From Fragilariopsis cylindrus CCMP1102 (Eukaryota > Bacillariophyta > Bacillariophyceae > Bacillariales > Bacillariaceae), in NCBI GenBank assembly GCA_900095095.1, contig FMBT01000361.1:172272-236271 (forward strand): a DNA stretch of 64,000 nt, read 5' to 3'. The position numbers and the translations under genes are program-made. The notes under the pieces are model-generated. The model was not told where the DNA came from. It ran no database searches and worked only from the letters and a program-made list of their open reading frames with translations. This document shows, in pieces, positions 23,216-34,876 of the stretch. Every line of letters begins with the position of its first letter. The stretch's first letter is position 1.

Positions 23216-24469
23216 GGAGAGGAAGCTAAGAACTATTCAGTAAGAAAGATGCTCATTGTACATTATTAATGAGGCTTTCTAGTATAAGATTATTGGTAGG
23301 ATTAAGAATCAATCTACCAGAGAATCAGGTCTAAACATTTACTCCGAAATTTCTGTCTATTGGCAGTGCAAATTCAGTTTATTGTCAAAAGAGGAGATGA
23401 TTTGACCATCATTGTACAGACAGGTTTTGTTTGGTTAACTAATCCACTAACGACACAAATCATCGTTGATTCTATAATATTCTACAATGAATAACTGTAC
23501 TATGTGCCTATTTATTATGGGTACAGTATGTACTTTGAACTTGTAGCGAAATTCATAGGGACAGAATTTGCAACAAACTGTAGGAGTACGAAGACAATTT
23601 TCTACCCTTATATTTGTTTTACTGAAGATAAATTCAAAGTTTCTAATAAGCCCCCCCCCCTGCCACCCCCTTCATCTGCTATGAAATCAACACTCCTATT
23701 CAAATAGGCATGTTCTTGCTATCCTCTGTTTCATATGATTAAGCTTTGTGACTTCTATATAAAATTTGACTACTGTGATAACATTTTCCTTCATAGTGCA
23801 CAAAAACTCAAAAAGTTTGAAGCAATGCGTTTCATATCTGGGACAACATGCATAAGCAGCATGGGTTTATCATGTGACAATAATGCATAGGGGATTAAAC
23901 TAATAACGTCTACCTGATAGGATTCATCAAACTTGATCAAGTTCCGTGACTATGTTGAGATTACATGATGTGTTAAGTTTGCTTTTGACTGTTCTGATTA
24001 AATGTTGATCTTACTTACTAACATTCAATTTCCATCTTTATATGAGTTTTGCCCATTTGTATCTTTGGAAGTGTGCGATTGATGAATAAGTATTTTCAGT
24101 TTTTTACATGGAAAGAAGCTAGAAAAGCTTTGTGTTCTACACAAATTATCCTCCTGCATAATTAAACAAAGTTACCAGTGTAGTGGATCCATACGGCTCA
24201 GGAGCTAGAACTTCAGCAAAGATTGCTCCCAGTACATGGCAATTTCAACAAAACAGTCTCCCAGTCCTACAAGTAGGTAAGAATTATTATGACCAAATCA
24301 CCGTGTGCGCTACTTCTTAGTACATTATGGCAAGGAAATTTTTCCTGCTATGTGCATTAGAATTAAAGGAAGAAATCATCCACATCAACATGCCAATGTG
24401 AATTTGATTGACTGTATATTGATCAATAGGTCGGTTTGTTACGCAATAAGTAGGTTGGACTTATACACT

Positions 24470-24745
24470 CAGTATGGGTTAATAGGCAGAAAAAGTGTAA
24501 TTTGGTCATTTGGGGAAGATTTTGTGAGGTGGTATAGGGATGGCAGACAAATTTCAAATTGCCACAAGGGGTGCTTGAAGAGAGGAGGATTACGGATCAA
24601 ATAGTAGACAATGAGCTCAATGAAGAGTACAATATAGAGTCTATTATTATTGTTATAGTAATAAACCATCTAGTTAGGCTTATTACTATAGCCGTTTAAT
24701 TAAAAGAGGACCCATCATTAATGGGTATGTTTGAGGCAATTTTTG
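24470..24745. repeat. Dispersed repeat family, copy 2
   Basis: It matches the 34.1-kb copy over about 250 bp with the same order of blocks: TTTGGTCATTTGGGG-like, GGGATGGCA, GGTGCTT, GAGGAGGATTA, AATAAACCATC, AAAAGAGGACCCAT and GGGTATGTT. It has no coding capacity. Confidence 0.65.
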
Positions 24746-25523
24746 GAACAGAAAAGTATCATGTGTGTGTGGTAGAATCATATCCCACAAAATAAAGAAC
24801 AGCTGCACTTTGTTCTATGTTGCTGGGTGGACCATTGTCTCCAGCTTATTTCCACAAAGCTAATTTGATATCATTAGTTTGCTTTTTCAATAGGTGTACT
24901 GCTGGTAGACTGATCAATCTGCTGTTACTATTTTTCAAAAGGAAGGTACAGGCAGGTACAAGTACTGTGGTAATGCGCGTTGTTATCAAAACAGTCACTC
25001 TCCACAGTATATAGTGCGGCACAGGGTGGATGGTCTACTACTGGAATTTATCACTAATAATATTGCCAGAACAGCTCCTCCAAAAACACACTACTTTGCT
25101 CTGGCAATAGCTTGTGCTTCAAGTTTGCAAAATGTCACAAGTTTGCAGGTCACAAGCTACCTAGGACTGGACCACATCCAAAATATTCATACTGAACAAT
25201 AGTGTAGCTCTTCTAATTTGAGTTGGTAGAGGTTGGGTTTGATGGAGAAATGCTTGCGCCTACAATGGTAGAAGCAATTACTCTCTGAGGACTATCCTAT
25301 ATGGACAAACTCTTGTTAGTAATGGCTCATAACCTCTAGGAGTGACTACTCTAAAGGTATAGTATAACTAAGGATCTAGTAAAGGAGAAGTGAGTACTGT
25401 CTTGTTAGGGACAGTACTCGACTAATCTATTATATCTAATAGGGTCTAAGTGGGTACTTTGGAAGACAATAACTCATAGCTACACAGCACAGCGAAACAT
25501 CATACTTGTAGTTTTTGTGCTCT

Positions 25524-25739
25524 GTTTCAGGACCATGTTTACCCTAGCATGTTTTGGCTAATCAAGATTAAAAGAGAAACTAGTTTATGTAAAATGTGCC
25601 ATGGAATATCAAAACATACCAGCACAAAAACGGCACATTCTCAGTGGCACAAAAAGGGCACATTTTGAATAAATTGGTTTCTTTTTTCATTTTTAATATG
25701 CCGGAGCACGCTAGGGTGAACATGGTCCAGAGAAACAAC
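25524..25739. mobile_element. Foldback (inverted repeat) element
   Basis: Arms of about 80-95 bp pair across a very short centre. The left arm has GACCATGTTTACCCTAGCATG, and the right arm read in reverse complement has the same with few changes. Both continue through AAAGAGAAACTAG-like and AAAATGTGCC blocks. It has no coding content. Neither an insertion target duplication nor a family could be settled. Confidence 0.6.
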
Positions 25740-26254
25740 AAATATGTGATCCGTTGATCAATGGACCTAGAAGTATCTAGAAGGATGATATAGAAAAGGT
25801 AACAAAGAATGGATATGCATAGTGTGGAGTGCTGAGGGGCTATTGCTTTTGGAGGACCAATGCTACTCCACAAAGAATGCAACAAAAGTATTATCATTGT
25901 ACATTAAATTGACTCAAAACCAAATAGTGGATGCATAGAAACCAACAAATGGTTCAGAAGCACAAACAACTACAATTGTATAGTATTTATCAACATAATA
26001 ATAGTACAAGGCACTATAACAATCTATCATTTCTAAGCTTTACTATCTAATTTTTTTTACTGTTTATGTTTAGTTAGGTTGTAATAATCATCCTATCTTT
26101 CCTAGTCCTAGTCCTACATCTCCATGCACATGCATATGAAATGCCAAAATTTGGCACTTCTGTTATCAATTCCACCTTTTACAGAAAATTGCTCAACCTA
26201 CCAATTGAAAACACTCAAATTTCCCTTTTTGACTTCAGTTGAATTAGTCATTTT

Positions 26255-26615
26255 TTTCTTCCTACTTCCTCCGTGCAACGGAAAGTGCCGGTTGGCTATC
26301 CCGTGAAAAATTAGCACGTTATTAACACGCTATTACTCAAAACACTAAATAATGCCCAAAAAATAACTAGCAAATACTAGTAAAACTATTCATCATTCAA
26401 CTGTGTGCAACTCTATCAATAAACAATTTCTTTAAAAATTTGAAGGTTCCATCTAAACTATTATTCTACACAGATTTCATATATCAACATCCATAAGGCT
26501 ATATATTTCCTGCTGAAATAGGCATTCTGATAGACTAAATTAGCATTTGTGAAATGCACGTTAAAAAATTTCAACCAATAGCCCGCGCGGCACTTTCCGT
26601 TGTACGTATGAACGG
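26255..26615. mobile_element. Possible MITE with inverted GCAACGGAAAGTGCCG ends
   Basis: The left end carries CTTCCTCCGTGCAACGGAAA followed by GTGCCGG. The right end, reverse-complemented, carries CTTCCGTTCATACGTACAAC followed by GGAAAGTGCCG. Similarity extends weakly inward (GGCTAT...). It lies about 330 bp upstream of the SOUL gene start. Confidence 0.5.
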
Positions 26616-26949
26616 AAGATGGTCCAGCTGCTGAGAAGAAGGAACATCATAATTCTTAAAATTCTACTCGCGCAATATGCGCCGATTAAACTTCATTTGT
26701 GACTGACTCGTAATTACGACGTAATGATTGTTGTGTGAATAAGAAACACTTGTTACTTCGTCACCTATTACTGTAGCTACTGTAACACGTTACTGTTCAG
26801 TACAGTACAGCACTTTAGATGCCTGCCCTTTCGTCACCTAAATATTTTTCGTTACAATTTGTTTGTTTTGATAGCTTACTGGTGCACAAATACGACAATA
26901 AATCTTTCTTCCACAATCAAAAAAATTAAATTGTAATCAACTCGTAACA

Positions 26950-28215
26950 ATGAGACAATTTCTGCTGTATATATGGTTGGTATCGTCGCTACTTTTTTGT
27001 CAACGAGCTACGATTGATGCCTTTACGTACATAAACATATCAAAGCAATGTCGTGCGCCTAGTGCAACTAAATTATTCAAAGCATCGTCATCTACGGTAG
27101 TAGAAATGGATACTTCTCGTATTGAAAAAGTTCGCAAGTCCGTTGACAAGTTGAAGAAAGTTTTAGAAAGGGAGTATATTTCCTTCTTTGATCCGATGCA
27201 ATGCGAGTACTACAGTAACGATGTTACATTCGTCGATCCTATGACGTCGCTCACGGGGGTTGAGAAATACAAAGGCAACGTGGATATGCTTGCGTCAAGA
27301 ACACTATTTGGGAAATTCCTATTCGCAGATGCGGGGATCATTCTACATTCTGTAGAAGGTGGTGATGTATCTCTATCCGACGGTAGTATCTCCAATATTA
27401 CAACGCGTTGGACTTTAAAGGTAACAGTGACGAAACTGCCATGGACACCCACCGCGAGATTTACGGGCATATCAGTTTATGAGGTATCGGAAGATCCGGA
27501 AGGGGTGTTGGTCAAAGTAAACAAACAGATCGATTTTTGGGACTCAATCAACATAGTTGGTACTCAAGGAGAATATGGAAAAGTAGATAAATCGATTGCT
27601 ATTGCAGACTTTCTTGACCAGCTCAAGCCACAAAACGGTAATGCTGCTGCTTCTTTCACAGAAATGCCATACGAGTTATTGAGAAGAGGCAAGGATTACG
27701 AAATTAGACGTTACCCTGAGCATACTACCGCAGTAGTTCCCTACACTCGTCGTGACGAAGCTTTTGACCTACTCGGGAGCTTGACCAAAGGAATTGAACC
27801 TTTATCACCAGCATTAATGACGGTTCCAAATGATGACAATGCCAAAAAAACTATGGCTTGGCCACTTTTATACAAATCACCATCTGAATCATCAATCCCA
27901 CAGGTGCCTCAAAAAATTCTTGACAAGTTTCAAGATCCCATTTGGAGTGACTGCGAAATTGAAACAGTAGGAAGCAAGGTAGTTGCCGTTGGGACCTTTA
28001 GAGATGCAAGTGTCGCCCCAATAGTTCGAAAAGCCGACCGTCGTCTTCGAGAAGCCATATCTAGGGATGGAATACTCATTCCAAGTGAAAGTGATTCGTT
28101 CGTAAAGTTTGCTCAATATGATGCAATTTTTTCATTAGGTAAACGTCGCGGAGAGGTATGGTTAGAACTTAACTCAATTACCGGCCACCCATGGGCTAAT
28201 TCTAATTCTTCATAA
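26950..28215 (+). CDS. Plastid-targeted DUF2358 + SOUL heme-binding protein
   Basis: This single-exon gene encodes 421 residues. The start MRQFLLYIWLVSSLLF is a signal peptide ending near ATIDAF-TY, a Phe-containing cleavage site like those of proteins imported into secondary plastids. Residues about 55-210 are a DUF2358-type (NTF2-like) domain (KVLEREYISFFD, VEKYKGNVDML, FTGISVYEV). Residues about 235-415 are a SOUL/HBP domain (YELLRRGKDYEIRRYPE, FDLLGSL, then RRLREAISRDG and FAQYDAIFSLGKRRGEVWLE). Plant chloroplast heme-binding proteins have the same two-domain order. The expected role is tetrapyrrole binding or trafficking in the plastid. It is convergent with TXNDC9. Confidence 0.88.
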   Translation: MRQFLLYIWLVSSLLFCQRATIDAFTYINISKQCRAPSATKLFKASSSTVVEMDTSRIEKVRKSVDKLKKVLEREYISFFDPMQCEYYSNDVTFVDPMTSLTGVEKYKGNVDMLASRTLFGKFLFADAGIILHSVEGGDVSLSDGSISNITTRWTLKVTVTKLPWTPTARFTGISVYEVSEDPEGVLVKVNKQIDFWDSINIVGTQGEYGKVDKSIAIADFLDQLKPQNGNAAASFTEMPYELLRRGKDYEIRRYPEHTTAVVPYTRRDEAFDLLGSLTKGIEPLSPALMTVPNDDNAKKTMAWPLLYKSPSESSIPQVPQKILDKFQDPIWSDCEIETVGSKVVAVGTFRDASVAPIVRKADRRLREAISRDGILIPSESDSFVKFAQYDAIFSLGKRRGEVWLELNSITGHPWANSNSS

Positions 28216-28417
28216 GTAAAAACAAGTCAATTGCTCAGCAATTTAGCAATTTTTGTACAGGCTATATTAAGTTATTAGGTTTACCTTAAAATGATGTATT
28301 ACGGTTACGGTGTATGAATTGATTTAGCACGTGCCTTTTTTTGTTTGCTCTTGTGAATCAAGTAATATAATAATAACAGTAATGATAATAATAATAATAG
28401 AGCCTAGCTAGATATAT

Positions 28418-28442
28418 CCTAATATATATATATATATATATG
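28418..28442. repeat. TA dinucleotide run between convergent genes
   Basis: A short (TA)n tract lies just beyond the 3' end of TXNDC9 in the 246-bp space shared with the SOUL gene. Nothing else is seen in that space apart from AAT-rich simple sequence. Confidence 0.7.
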
Positions 28443-28461
28443 TATTTATTTTAAAAATTTA

Positions 28462-29506
28462 CTACTCAAATTCATCGTCGAATTCCGAATATCCTCCTTT
28501 CTTAGGGCCCTTACGAATTTTCATAGTATTGATACCTCTTTCTTTTAAAAATTCCTCGGAAATTTCTTCATCGTCTCTTAAGTCTGTAACACCATGAGTA
28601 CCGAGGACGTGGGCCAACATGTTCGTTGAAAATTCATCGCCGCCAAGTTCATCAAAACCTTTTATATGATGAAACGCTTTACGATCCTTTACTAAAACCA
28701 ATGTTGGCATTACTATCACTCCCAGTCGTTCGACTAAGAATGATGCGCCACCTCCCTCATTGTTATCACAACCTTCCACGTTGATCTTAACAAATTTCGT
28801 TTCTAAATGTTTTTCTGCAAGTTTGGACAAATGTGCATGGAAGTGATCACAATACCGAGTACTGGGACGATAAAAATGGATCACTATTCGATCACTCTCT
28901 TTAGACATCTGAAAAAATTCTTTGGCGATATCACGATTGTCATTTGTACTCCCCGTTCCTAATTCTGTATACACCCCATGACCTAAATCTTTCCATTTTT
29001 GTTGTAGCGAATATTGTTTCTGCAATTGTCGAAGACGTTTTTGTCGTAGGTCTTCAAGGGCGTCCTTTTTTTTCGTTATAGAAAGGCAGGATGGAGATAT
29101 TGAATCGGTGATGATCGGACCAAATCGATCGATTCGATGATTCAATCAATGAATCAATAGTAGGTTGGTTGTGGTTGGTGGGGCGTAATCATAGTAAAGA
29201 CAGTATATGTATTGATTTTTTGACGGGACGGGACGGGACGGGTCAGAGCGACGACCAAACGATAGAACGATAAAACGATAGAACATAATTACTAGCTACA
29301 TTGATCACAATAAGTACACACAAGAGTAATATCTATGATGTATATACTATTTCCCTCTCAACTCAGCTTACCTCATCGTCTAACAGTCGATCGTATTGCG
29401 CTAGTTCGTATTCAGCTTTTTTCTCTTCTGCCTCGGCAACACGAACTAAAGCGTTCGCTGTGGCCTGTCCAATTTGTTGGTTGTTACCTCCGAATCCTAA
29501 ATCCAT
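28462..29506 (-). CDS. TXNDC9: TXNDC9 / phosducin-like protein 3 (exons 29372..29506, 28462..29064)
   Basis: This thioredoxin-fold co-factor of the CCT chaperonin helps fold actin and tubulin. Exon 1 encodes MDLGFGGNNQQIGQATANAL through YDRLLDDE. Exon 2 continues with DALEDLRQKRLRQLQKQY, the helical segment before the thioredoxin fold, then WKDLGHGVYTEL, IVIHFYRPSTRYCDHFH, KHLETKFVKINVE, VMPTLVLVKD and GFDELGG. These match TXNDC9 in order. As in the family, the redox CxxC is replaced (RYCDHF), so no disulfide chemistry is expected. The 307-bp intron (29065-29371) has a GTAAGC donor and a CTATAAC branch-like site, and holds a GGGAC pentamer run near 29222. The total is 245 residues. Reading exon 2 upstream into the intron gives an alternative start at 29145, judged unlikely. 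Confidence 0.92.
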
Positions 29507-30237
29507 CGTGATGAAAAATAAAACGGTATGTTAAATCTAGGTATTATAATTGTCCCAGCTACTGTAGAGAGATCAGGTGACTTTAACCTGTGTTTGAGCT
29601 TCTCCGCTTACTTTTTTATTCATTATTTTACGCATTGGTAAGACTAACTTACTGGAGTCTTGTTTGAAGTCTTGAATCATTAAATTTGAAAATTGCTAGT
29701 TACTCGAATTAATTAAGCGAGAGTCATTCCAAGCTACTTAATAACTCTGTCAGTCACAACATACATATTTTTACCGAGACAAAATAAAAAAAAATTCCTA
29801 CCACAAACGACACAAAAAAAATCGAACAATTAATTTCTGCTGCGAATTCGATCCATTGCTTCAGTGCCTTTGCCTTGGTGGAGCCGCCACATTATATGCA
29901 AAATATTCAGTAGAAGAAGTAAAAGCGCAGCCACAACCGTAACCGCAACCGCAACCGCTGGTGAAGACTGGAGTATCAAAGCAGCTAGTCCTACTGTACT
30001 AAAGTGTGCTTTACATTTTTTGCTTATTCAATTAAGAGTGTCAAGTTTTATTTTTATTTTAAATTCTTGCTACGTCATTTTGTTCCCATTCTGGAATTTG
30101 AGTAGGTGCCGAACGGTCAGACCGTCGAAACCGTCAGAGCAACACTAATATCCATGTATCAATATTCATAATCTCAAAGTTGTATTTGACTACTCAGAGG
30201 CATTTGACATTTGACATTTTTTGTTGTTGTTGGAAAG
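29507..30237. other. Divergent intergenic (shared promoter) region
   Basis: This 730-bp space lies between TXNDC9 (minus) and the 30238 gene (plus). An open frame at 29864-30148 contains an ATVTATATAG low-complexity run and no domain. It is not called a gene. Confidence 0.45.
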
Positions 30238-33045
30238 ATGATGGTGGAAAATCGACAAATCAGTACGAGTACGAACGATGATAAAGACTCAGACGCAGAA
30301 AAAAAGGATAAGAAATCAGAAAAATCAAGAGAGAAGAAAAGCAAATCCGAAGGCAGATATAATAAAACTACTAAAACAGACCCAAACCATGACCATGATA
30401 AAAATAGTATAGAAAGGAGTAATAACGACGCCGACGGATTTAATACGAATTGTGAATGGAAGGTACAAGATTCAAGCAAAGAACGACCATCAGAGAGGGA
30501 TCCTCAGGAATTTTATCAACAAACAGACAATGTAGAGGCTTGGAATGATACACATGGACCAAATAGAGCTCAAGATCTTCCTTCTCCGACTCTTGCTGAA
30601 GTAGCATCTGGGCAGGGTGGTAAGTTATCTTCAGGCGAAGAAGCGTGGCCTTTCAAAAGTCCTTGTTCGTTTGAGGAAAAGAACAGACATAACCGAAGAT
30701 CACTCTAGTCTAACAAGATTTTGCCCTCTCATACTATTTTCTCCGTAGGATCTTTGAAAAAAGAAAAAAAAGGAATTAAAACAAAATCGGACAAATTTAG
30801 CGCAGAGAAAACTAATGATCATGATGATGTTGGTACCAATGATATTGATATAGACAAGAGCAAGAGTCAAGGAAAAGGAAAACATCGTAGCAGTAATGCG
30901 CCGACGAGGAAAGGATCTATAAAAGGTATTACTAATGCTCATTCTCAGGACTCAAGAGGACGTAAGGAGGACGCAAGACCTTTGGCACCCCGCAGAACAA
31001 AAGATAGGCACGAAATCGACAACAAGAGTACATGTATTGATAAACCTTCTTCAGAACCTAAGATTCGCGCAAATTCAACAATGCAGGAAGAAGATTGTGA
31101 TAAGGCTACAGTTGAGGATGGTGATGACAAACAACCCACAAAACCAGAAAGAAGAGGCGCACGTCGTCGGTCTCCCGAAAACGATGAGGCAAATGGCAAA
31201 GATGAAGATGAACTTGGTAATGGTTCTTTCCATACCTTAAGGCTGGACTCTGATAAACCAAGTTCAAGATCAAAAGAGAGACGAACAACTAATTCTACGA
31301 GTAGAAACAAGACTCCTTCTGGTGGAAAGCCGGATAGGCGACGAGTGAAGGGCAAGACCCTCGATTGCTCTGATCATCCCCCGGATGATAAACATATTGA
31401 GACAGATGATAGTGCGGATGACAGTGTGGATGACAGTGTGGATGACAGTGTGGATGATAGGGTTACCCAGGAGGATCTGAAAGATGAAGATAATGTTGCA
31501 CAGAGTAGTAGTACAAGATCAAGAAGAGATCGCCGCAAGATTCAAGAGCGCGCTCCATCAAACGACCGCGAATCGGAAACCCCCGATTCAAAAAGTTCAG
31601 ATGCATCTCGATCTGGTAGGAATTTAAAGAGAGGAGGAATTCATCGTTCTTATTCAGAGCGTTGGATGCGAAAAGTAGAGGGAGTCGATAGCGAAGGAGT
31701 AGATGATCCTACAGTGATTAGAAGACGAGCTGAAGAATCACTGAACCGAGCAAGTGATGGCTTGTCTCGGTCTACACACAGCAGGATTAGACGACATCAT
31801 AGTACCAATCTTGGTAAGATGAGTGGAGGTTTAAGTCACCGTTCTTACCATGGTGGAGATAGTGGTCGTCGTACTCCATCGGATGGAAGACGCACTCCGA
31901 GACGACCAATCCGACATCACGAAATGGTAGATTCTGCAGGGTCGTTTGGAGACGATTCTAATGACTCCTTTGGTGAGTGCACACGTTCGCAGGGTACACT
32001 TGAAAGCATTGATGATTTCGAAGATTTTGGTGAAGATTTTTACGGAATGGAGCTGCAAACTCCAGGCATAGTCGATTTTGACGAAGAGATGTTAGATCTC
32101 ATGCAAAGAGCAAATCCCGAAGTTACCGAACATTTGGATCGCAGGGTTCATCGTAAACGTGAAATGGTTGCATATGACCAGAATATGCCCATGATGACGC
32201 GACAAGCACTTCTAACGCGACAGGCTAGCGCTCAAGTGTCGAGGCAATTCTTGGATGGGAACACCATCGACAAGAAGCGACTATTGATCCGAAATGATTC
32301 CATGTCATCAACTAATTCTCGTGACGAACTTAAGTTGTCTAGTCATCGGTCAATACGCAGTGCACATGGAAGACGAGCACCTCCCCGCGCTAAGTCTTCT
32401 GGATTAGGTGCTATGGGACGACCTGGCTACATGCAATCGATTGGAGGTCCAACTAGGACGTCTGAACAACCAGACGACCGTCGTCGCGTTTTCCGGTCCA
32501 GATCATCGCACGGTGGCACTAACCAATTTTCTCAGAACAAACCGAATAAGGTACGATCTTTATCGCGTCGAGCATCTAGTGACTTGATTCAACCACACAC
32601 AGTGCGTGGACCACCACGGTCAAACGATCCCACGACACGCCGCAGAGCGCTTCAGAGAGCTAACTCGGCAACATCGTTGAGAAGACCTACTTCATCTGAA
32701 CATACCGCCCCCCATATGCCAGAGCGCAAGGGATCAAAAGAAAAATATCGTATCGATGACGGCAGTGATACTGACAGTGAAATTGGAAGTGACTGTGAAA
32801 GTCCCTCGTCTTCTTTGAAGAAACTATCGAGTGGCCCAACAAAATTAGATACATCGCGCGGAAAAAAGAAGGATATTAAAAGTGTTGACAAAAATGACAT
32901 GAGAAACAAGAAAAATCGTACCAAGTTACACTTGCTAATGTACAAAACAAAGATGTGTGTGGACATGAATGTCTTGTTCAAACACGCTAGAGAGGGTGAA
33001 ACACCGAGATCACCCTCTCTATCTTTGAGGATGCCGTCGCCTTAG
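30238..33045 (+). CDS. Large disordered Arg/Ser/Asp-rich protein (exons 30238..30619, 30749..33045)
   Basis: This protein of about 892 residues has no recognised fold. Exon 1 starts MMVENRQISTSTNDDKDSD and is Lys/Asp-rich. A GTAAGT donor at 30620 and a CCGTAG acceptor at 30748 remove a 129-bp intron that holds an in-frame TAG (30706), so splicing is needed for the full frame. Exon 2 is charged and Ser-rich: a DDSV tetrapeptide run (about 31409-31460), RRSPEND, SYSERWMRKVEG, a short acidic, aromatic segment with DDFEDFGEDFYGMELQTPGI, and many RRxxS sites. The C-terminal end (KLHLLMYKTKMCVDMNVLFK) is the only markedly hydrophobic part. RRxxS density suggests basophilic-kinase targets and a scaffold or nuclear role, but this is inference. 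Confidence 0.8.
31409..31462 (+). repeat. 15-bp coding minisatellite (DDSV)
   Basis: GATGACAGTGTG-type units repeat three to four times in frame, encoding repeated VDDS residues in the disordered protein. Repeat number may vary between alleles. Confidence 0.75.
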
Positions 33046-34876
33046 TGTAATCCTAACTCTCTATTAAGTTGTCTTAAACGAATTCAATCTTTTTGCTCGT
33101 TCTATATGAGATTGTGTCGTTACAAGGTTTTTGAATTTTTTCTTGGCCTTAATAGTCGAAGTAGGTCTACTGACAACTTCCAAGATTTTCCAACAGTATT
33201 ATTTTGACATGATGCACACAATATGAGGTGTGCATTAGCTTGTCTTTCAACTTAAATGACCACTACTTACTCAAATTTGTTTCAATTTTTATTGTGCATC
33301 TCTATACATGTCATATGCAAACCTCTAAAGCACAAGTTAATGTGTTTATTGAATTAAACTCATTGGTTTATTATATAATTCTGAACACATATTTATTAAT
33401 CTAGCTAATTTCTATGTTGATATTATGTATAGCAGACAGTATTCCGTCTTTATTTTGCCTCCTTGAAGTGATAGAGTCTAACATCACCCCAGAAGAAGGA
33501 TGTATACCTTGATAGAACAGTATGTAAAGTGTGTACCTTAGTGTTCAGGAAAATTTGGTTCTCAGTTGATTTAGTGATTAAACAAGATATAATAGAGATA
33601 ATAAGTTGTTCGTAGTTGCATGTTTCCATTGAAGGTTTTTTTGTTGAATGTGTTGTATTATAATAGTGTGAGGTTGATCCTTGATTTCATTTCTTTTGTT
33701 GTGGCAATCCTGGCTAGACCTCTATGAGTGGCTTGGGCTTTGTTGAACTGGGTTGGCTGGCATCTGCAGTAAGTGTCTGTTTGCGGTGGCCTCTCGCTTG
33801 ATCTAGCTAGGGGGTATAAGTTCCTATGCATGATACCTCGCAACAAGGGAAATTATTAAAGAATTTTAATGAAGAAATCATTCAATTAATACAAGAATGG
33901 GATTTCACTCAACCATCCTTTCATTGATAAAGATCTGTTTAACACAAACTTACCAGACAAATCCAAGATATCTGTAACCTTAAATAATAGGGAGGAAGAG
34001 TTTCAGTGTATTTTGGTCATTTAGGGAAAATTCTGTAAGGTTGTATAGAGAGGGATGGCAAGAAATGTTTCAATCACCACCACAAGAGGTGCTTAAGGGA
34101 GGAGGATTATGCATTGAATAGTATAATATGAGCTAAACGAATGTTGATGCAGTAGTCTAATATTACTGTTATATTAATAAACCATCCAGTCAGTTTTACT
34201 ATTAGAGCTTTAAAAGAGGACCCATTACTGGCGGGTATGTTGTCATGTATCTTTGAAAGAATCTGATCATGTTTCTCTTTTTAGAAGGAAGTTTATGAAC
34301 GTAAAATCCATTCAAACAGAAGCAGGAAAGAGTGGGCAACAGCTCAATTCCATGAATGTGGCATTGTCTTGCCTTTTGTATAGCTCCTAGCATCAGACCA
34401 AATGGTCGAATAATGATGATGTGGTTCATATGGTGTTGAAAATACAAGAATATTGTTTTTCTTCTGCATGGGTGCGCGGTGTTTACTTTCCCCCCTGATT
34501 ATACTAAGCTTTTAACACTAAGAGGAGCTCTCTATCAACCTAGACCAGCTACACTATTTAACAAGATTTCTGTTACAAGTAAGTGTTTTTGGAGGTTTAC
34601 GGACTGTTTTTCTGCTAGCAAAACACCGTGTTATCTTTCGCAATGCGTTGTGGGGGGGGGGGGGGGATGCGATTTAAAAAAAAAAAATCCCATACAATTT
34701 TAACAACATGAGCTCTGTCTCTCAACCACGAATATCTACTGTACGTACAATACTAGTAGGCGGCAACTACCGTGTAGGCCCAACAATACAATTTGTGCTG
34801 GAGACAAAAGATATTGCGATAATAGAAGTGCAAAGTAAAGAAACCTAGTTTGAGATAGATACCGCAGACAAATTTT
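33046..34876. other. Intergenic region with a dispersed repeat
   Basis: No supported gene. It contains dispersed repeat copy 3 (about 33990-34255) and a 14-base G tract at 34653-34666 followed by an A tract. The last 150 bp before 34877 should hold the PRMT5 promoter and 5' UTR. Confidence 0.5.
33990..34255. repeat. Dispersed repeat family, copy 3
   Basis: It aligns in order with the 24.5-kb copy: TTTGGTCATTTAGGGA, AGAGGGATGGCA, AGAGGTGCTTAAGG, GGAGGATTA, AATAAACCATCCAGT and TTTAAAAGAGGACCCATTA, then GGGTATGTT. It is noncoding, and both ends are undefined. Confidence 0.65.

Larger units (their letters stand above)
16864..26949. other. 10-kb gene-poor, repeat-rich interval
   Basis: No intact protein gene could be supported here. 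The interval holds inverted-repeat elements (17.0, 17.4, 25.5 and 26.3 kb), dispersed repeat copies (18.6 and 24.5 kb), a 15-base G tract (18700-18714), a C tract near 23650, a decayed reverse transcriptase (about 23.1 kb) and coding-like fragments around 20.2-21.1 kb. Short open frames elsewhere are consistent with chance. Confidence 0.6.

Noticed and set aside
25580-25897. 105-codon hydrophobic minus-strand frame
   Set aside because: Half of it lies in the foldback element, and its composition is that of AT-rich chance ORFs.
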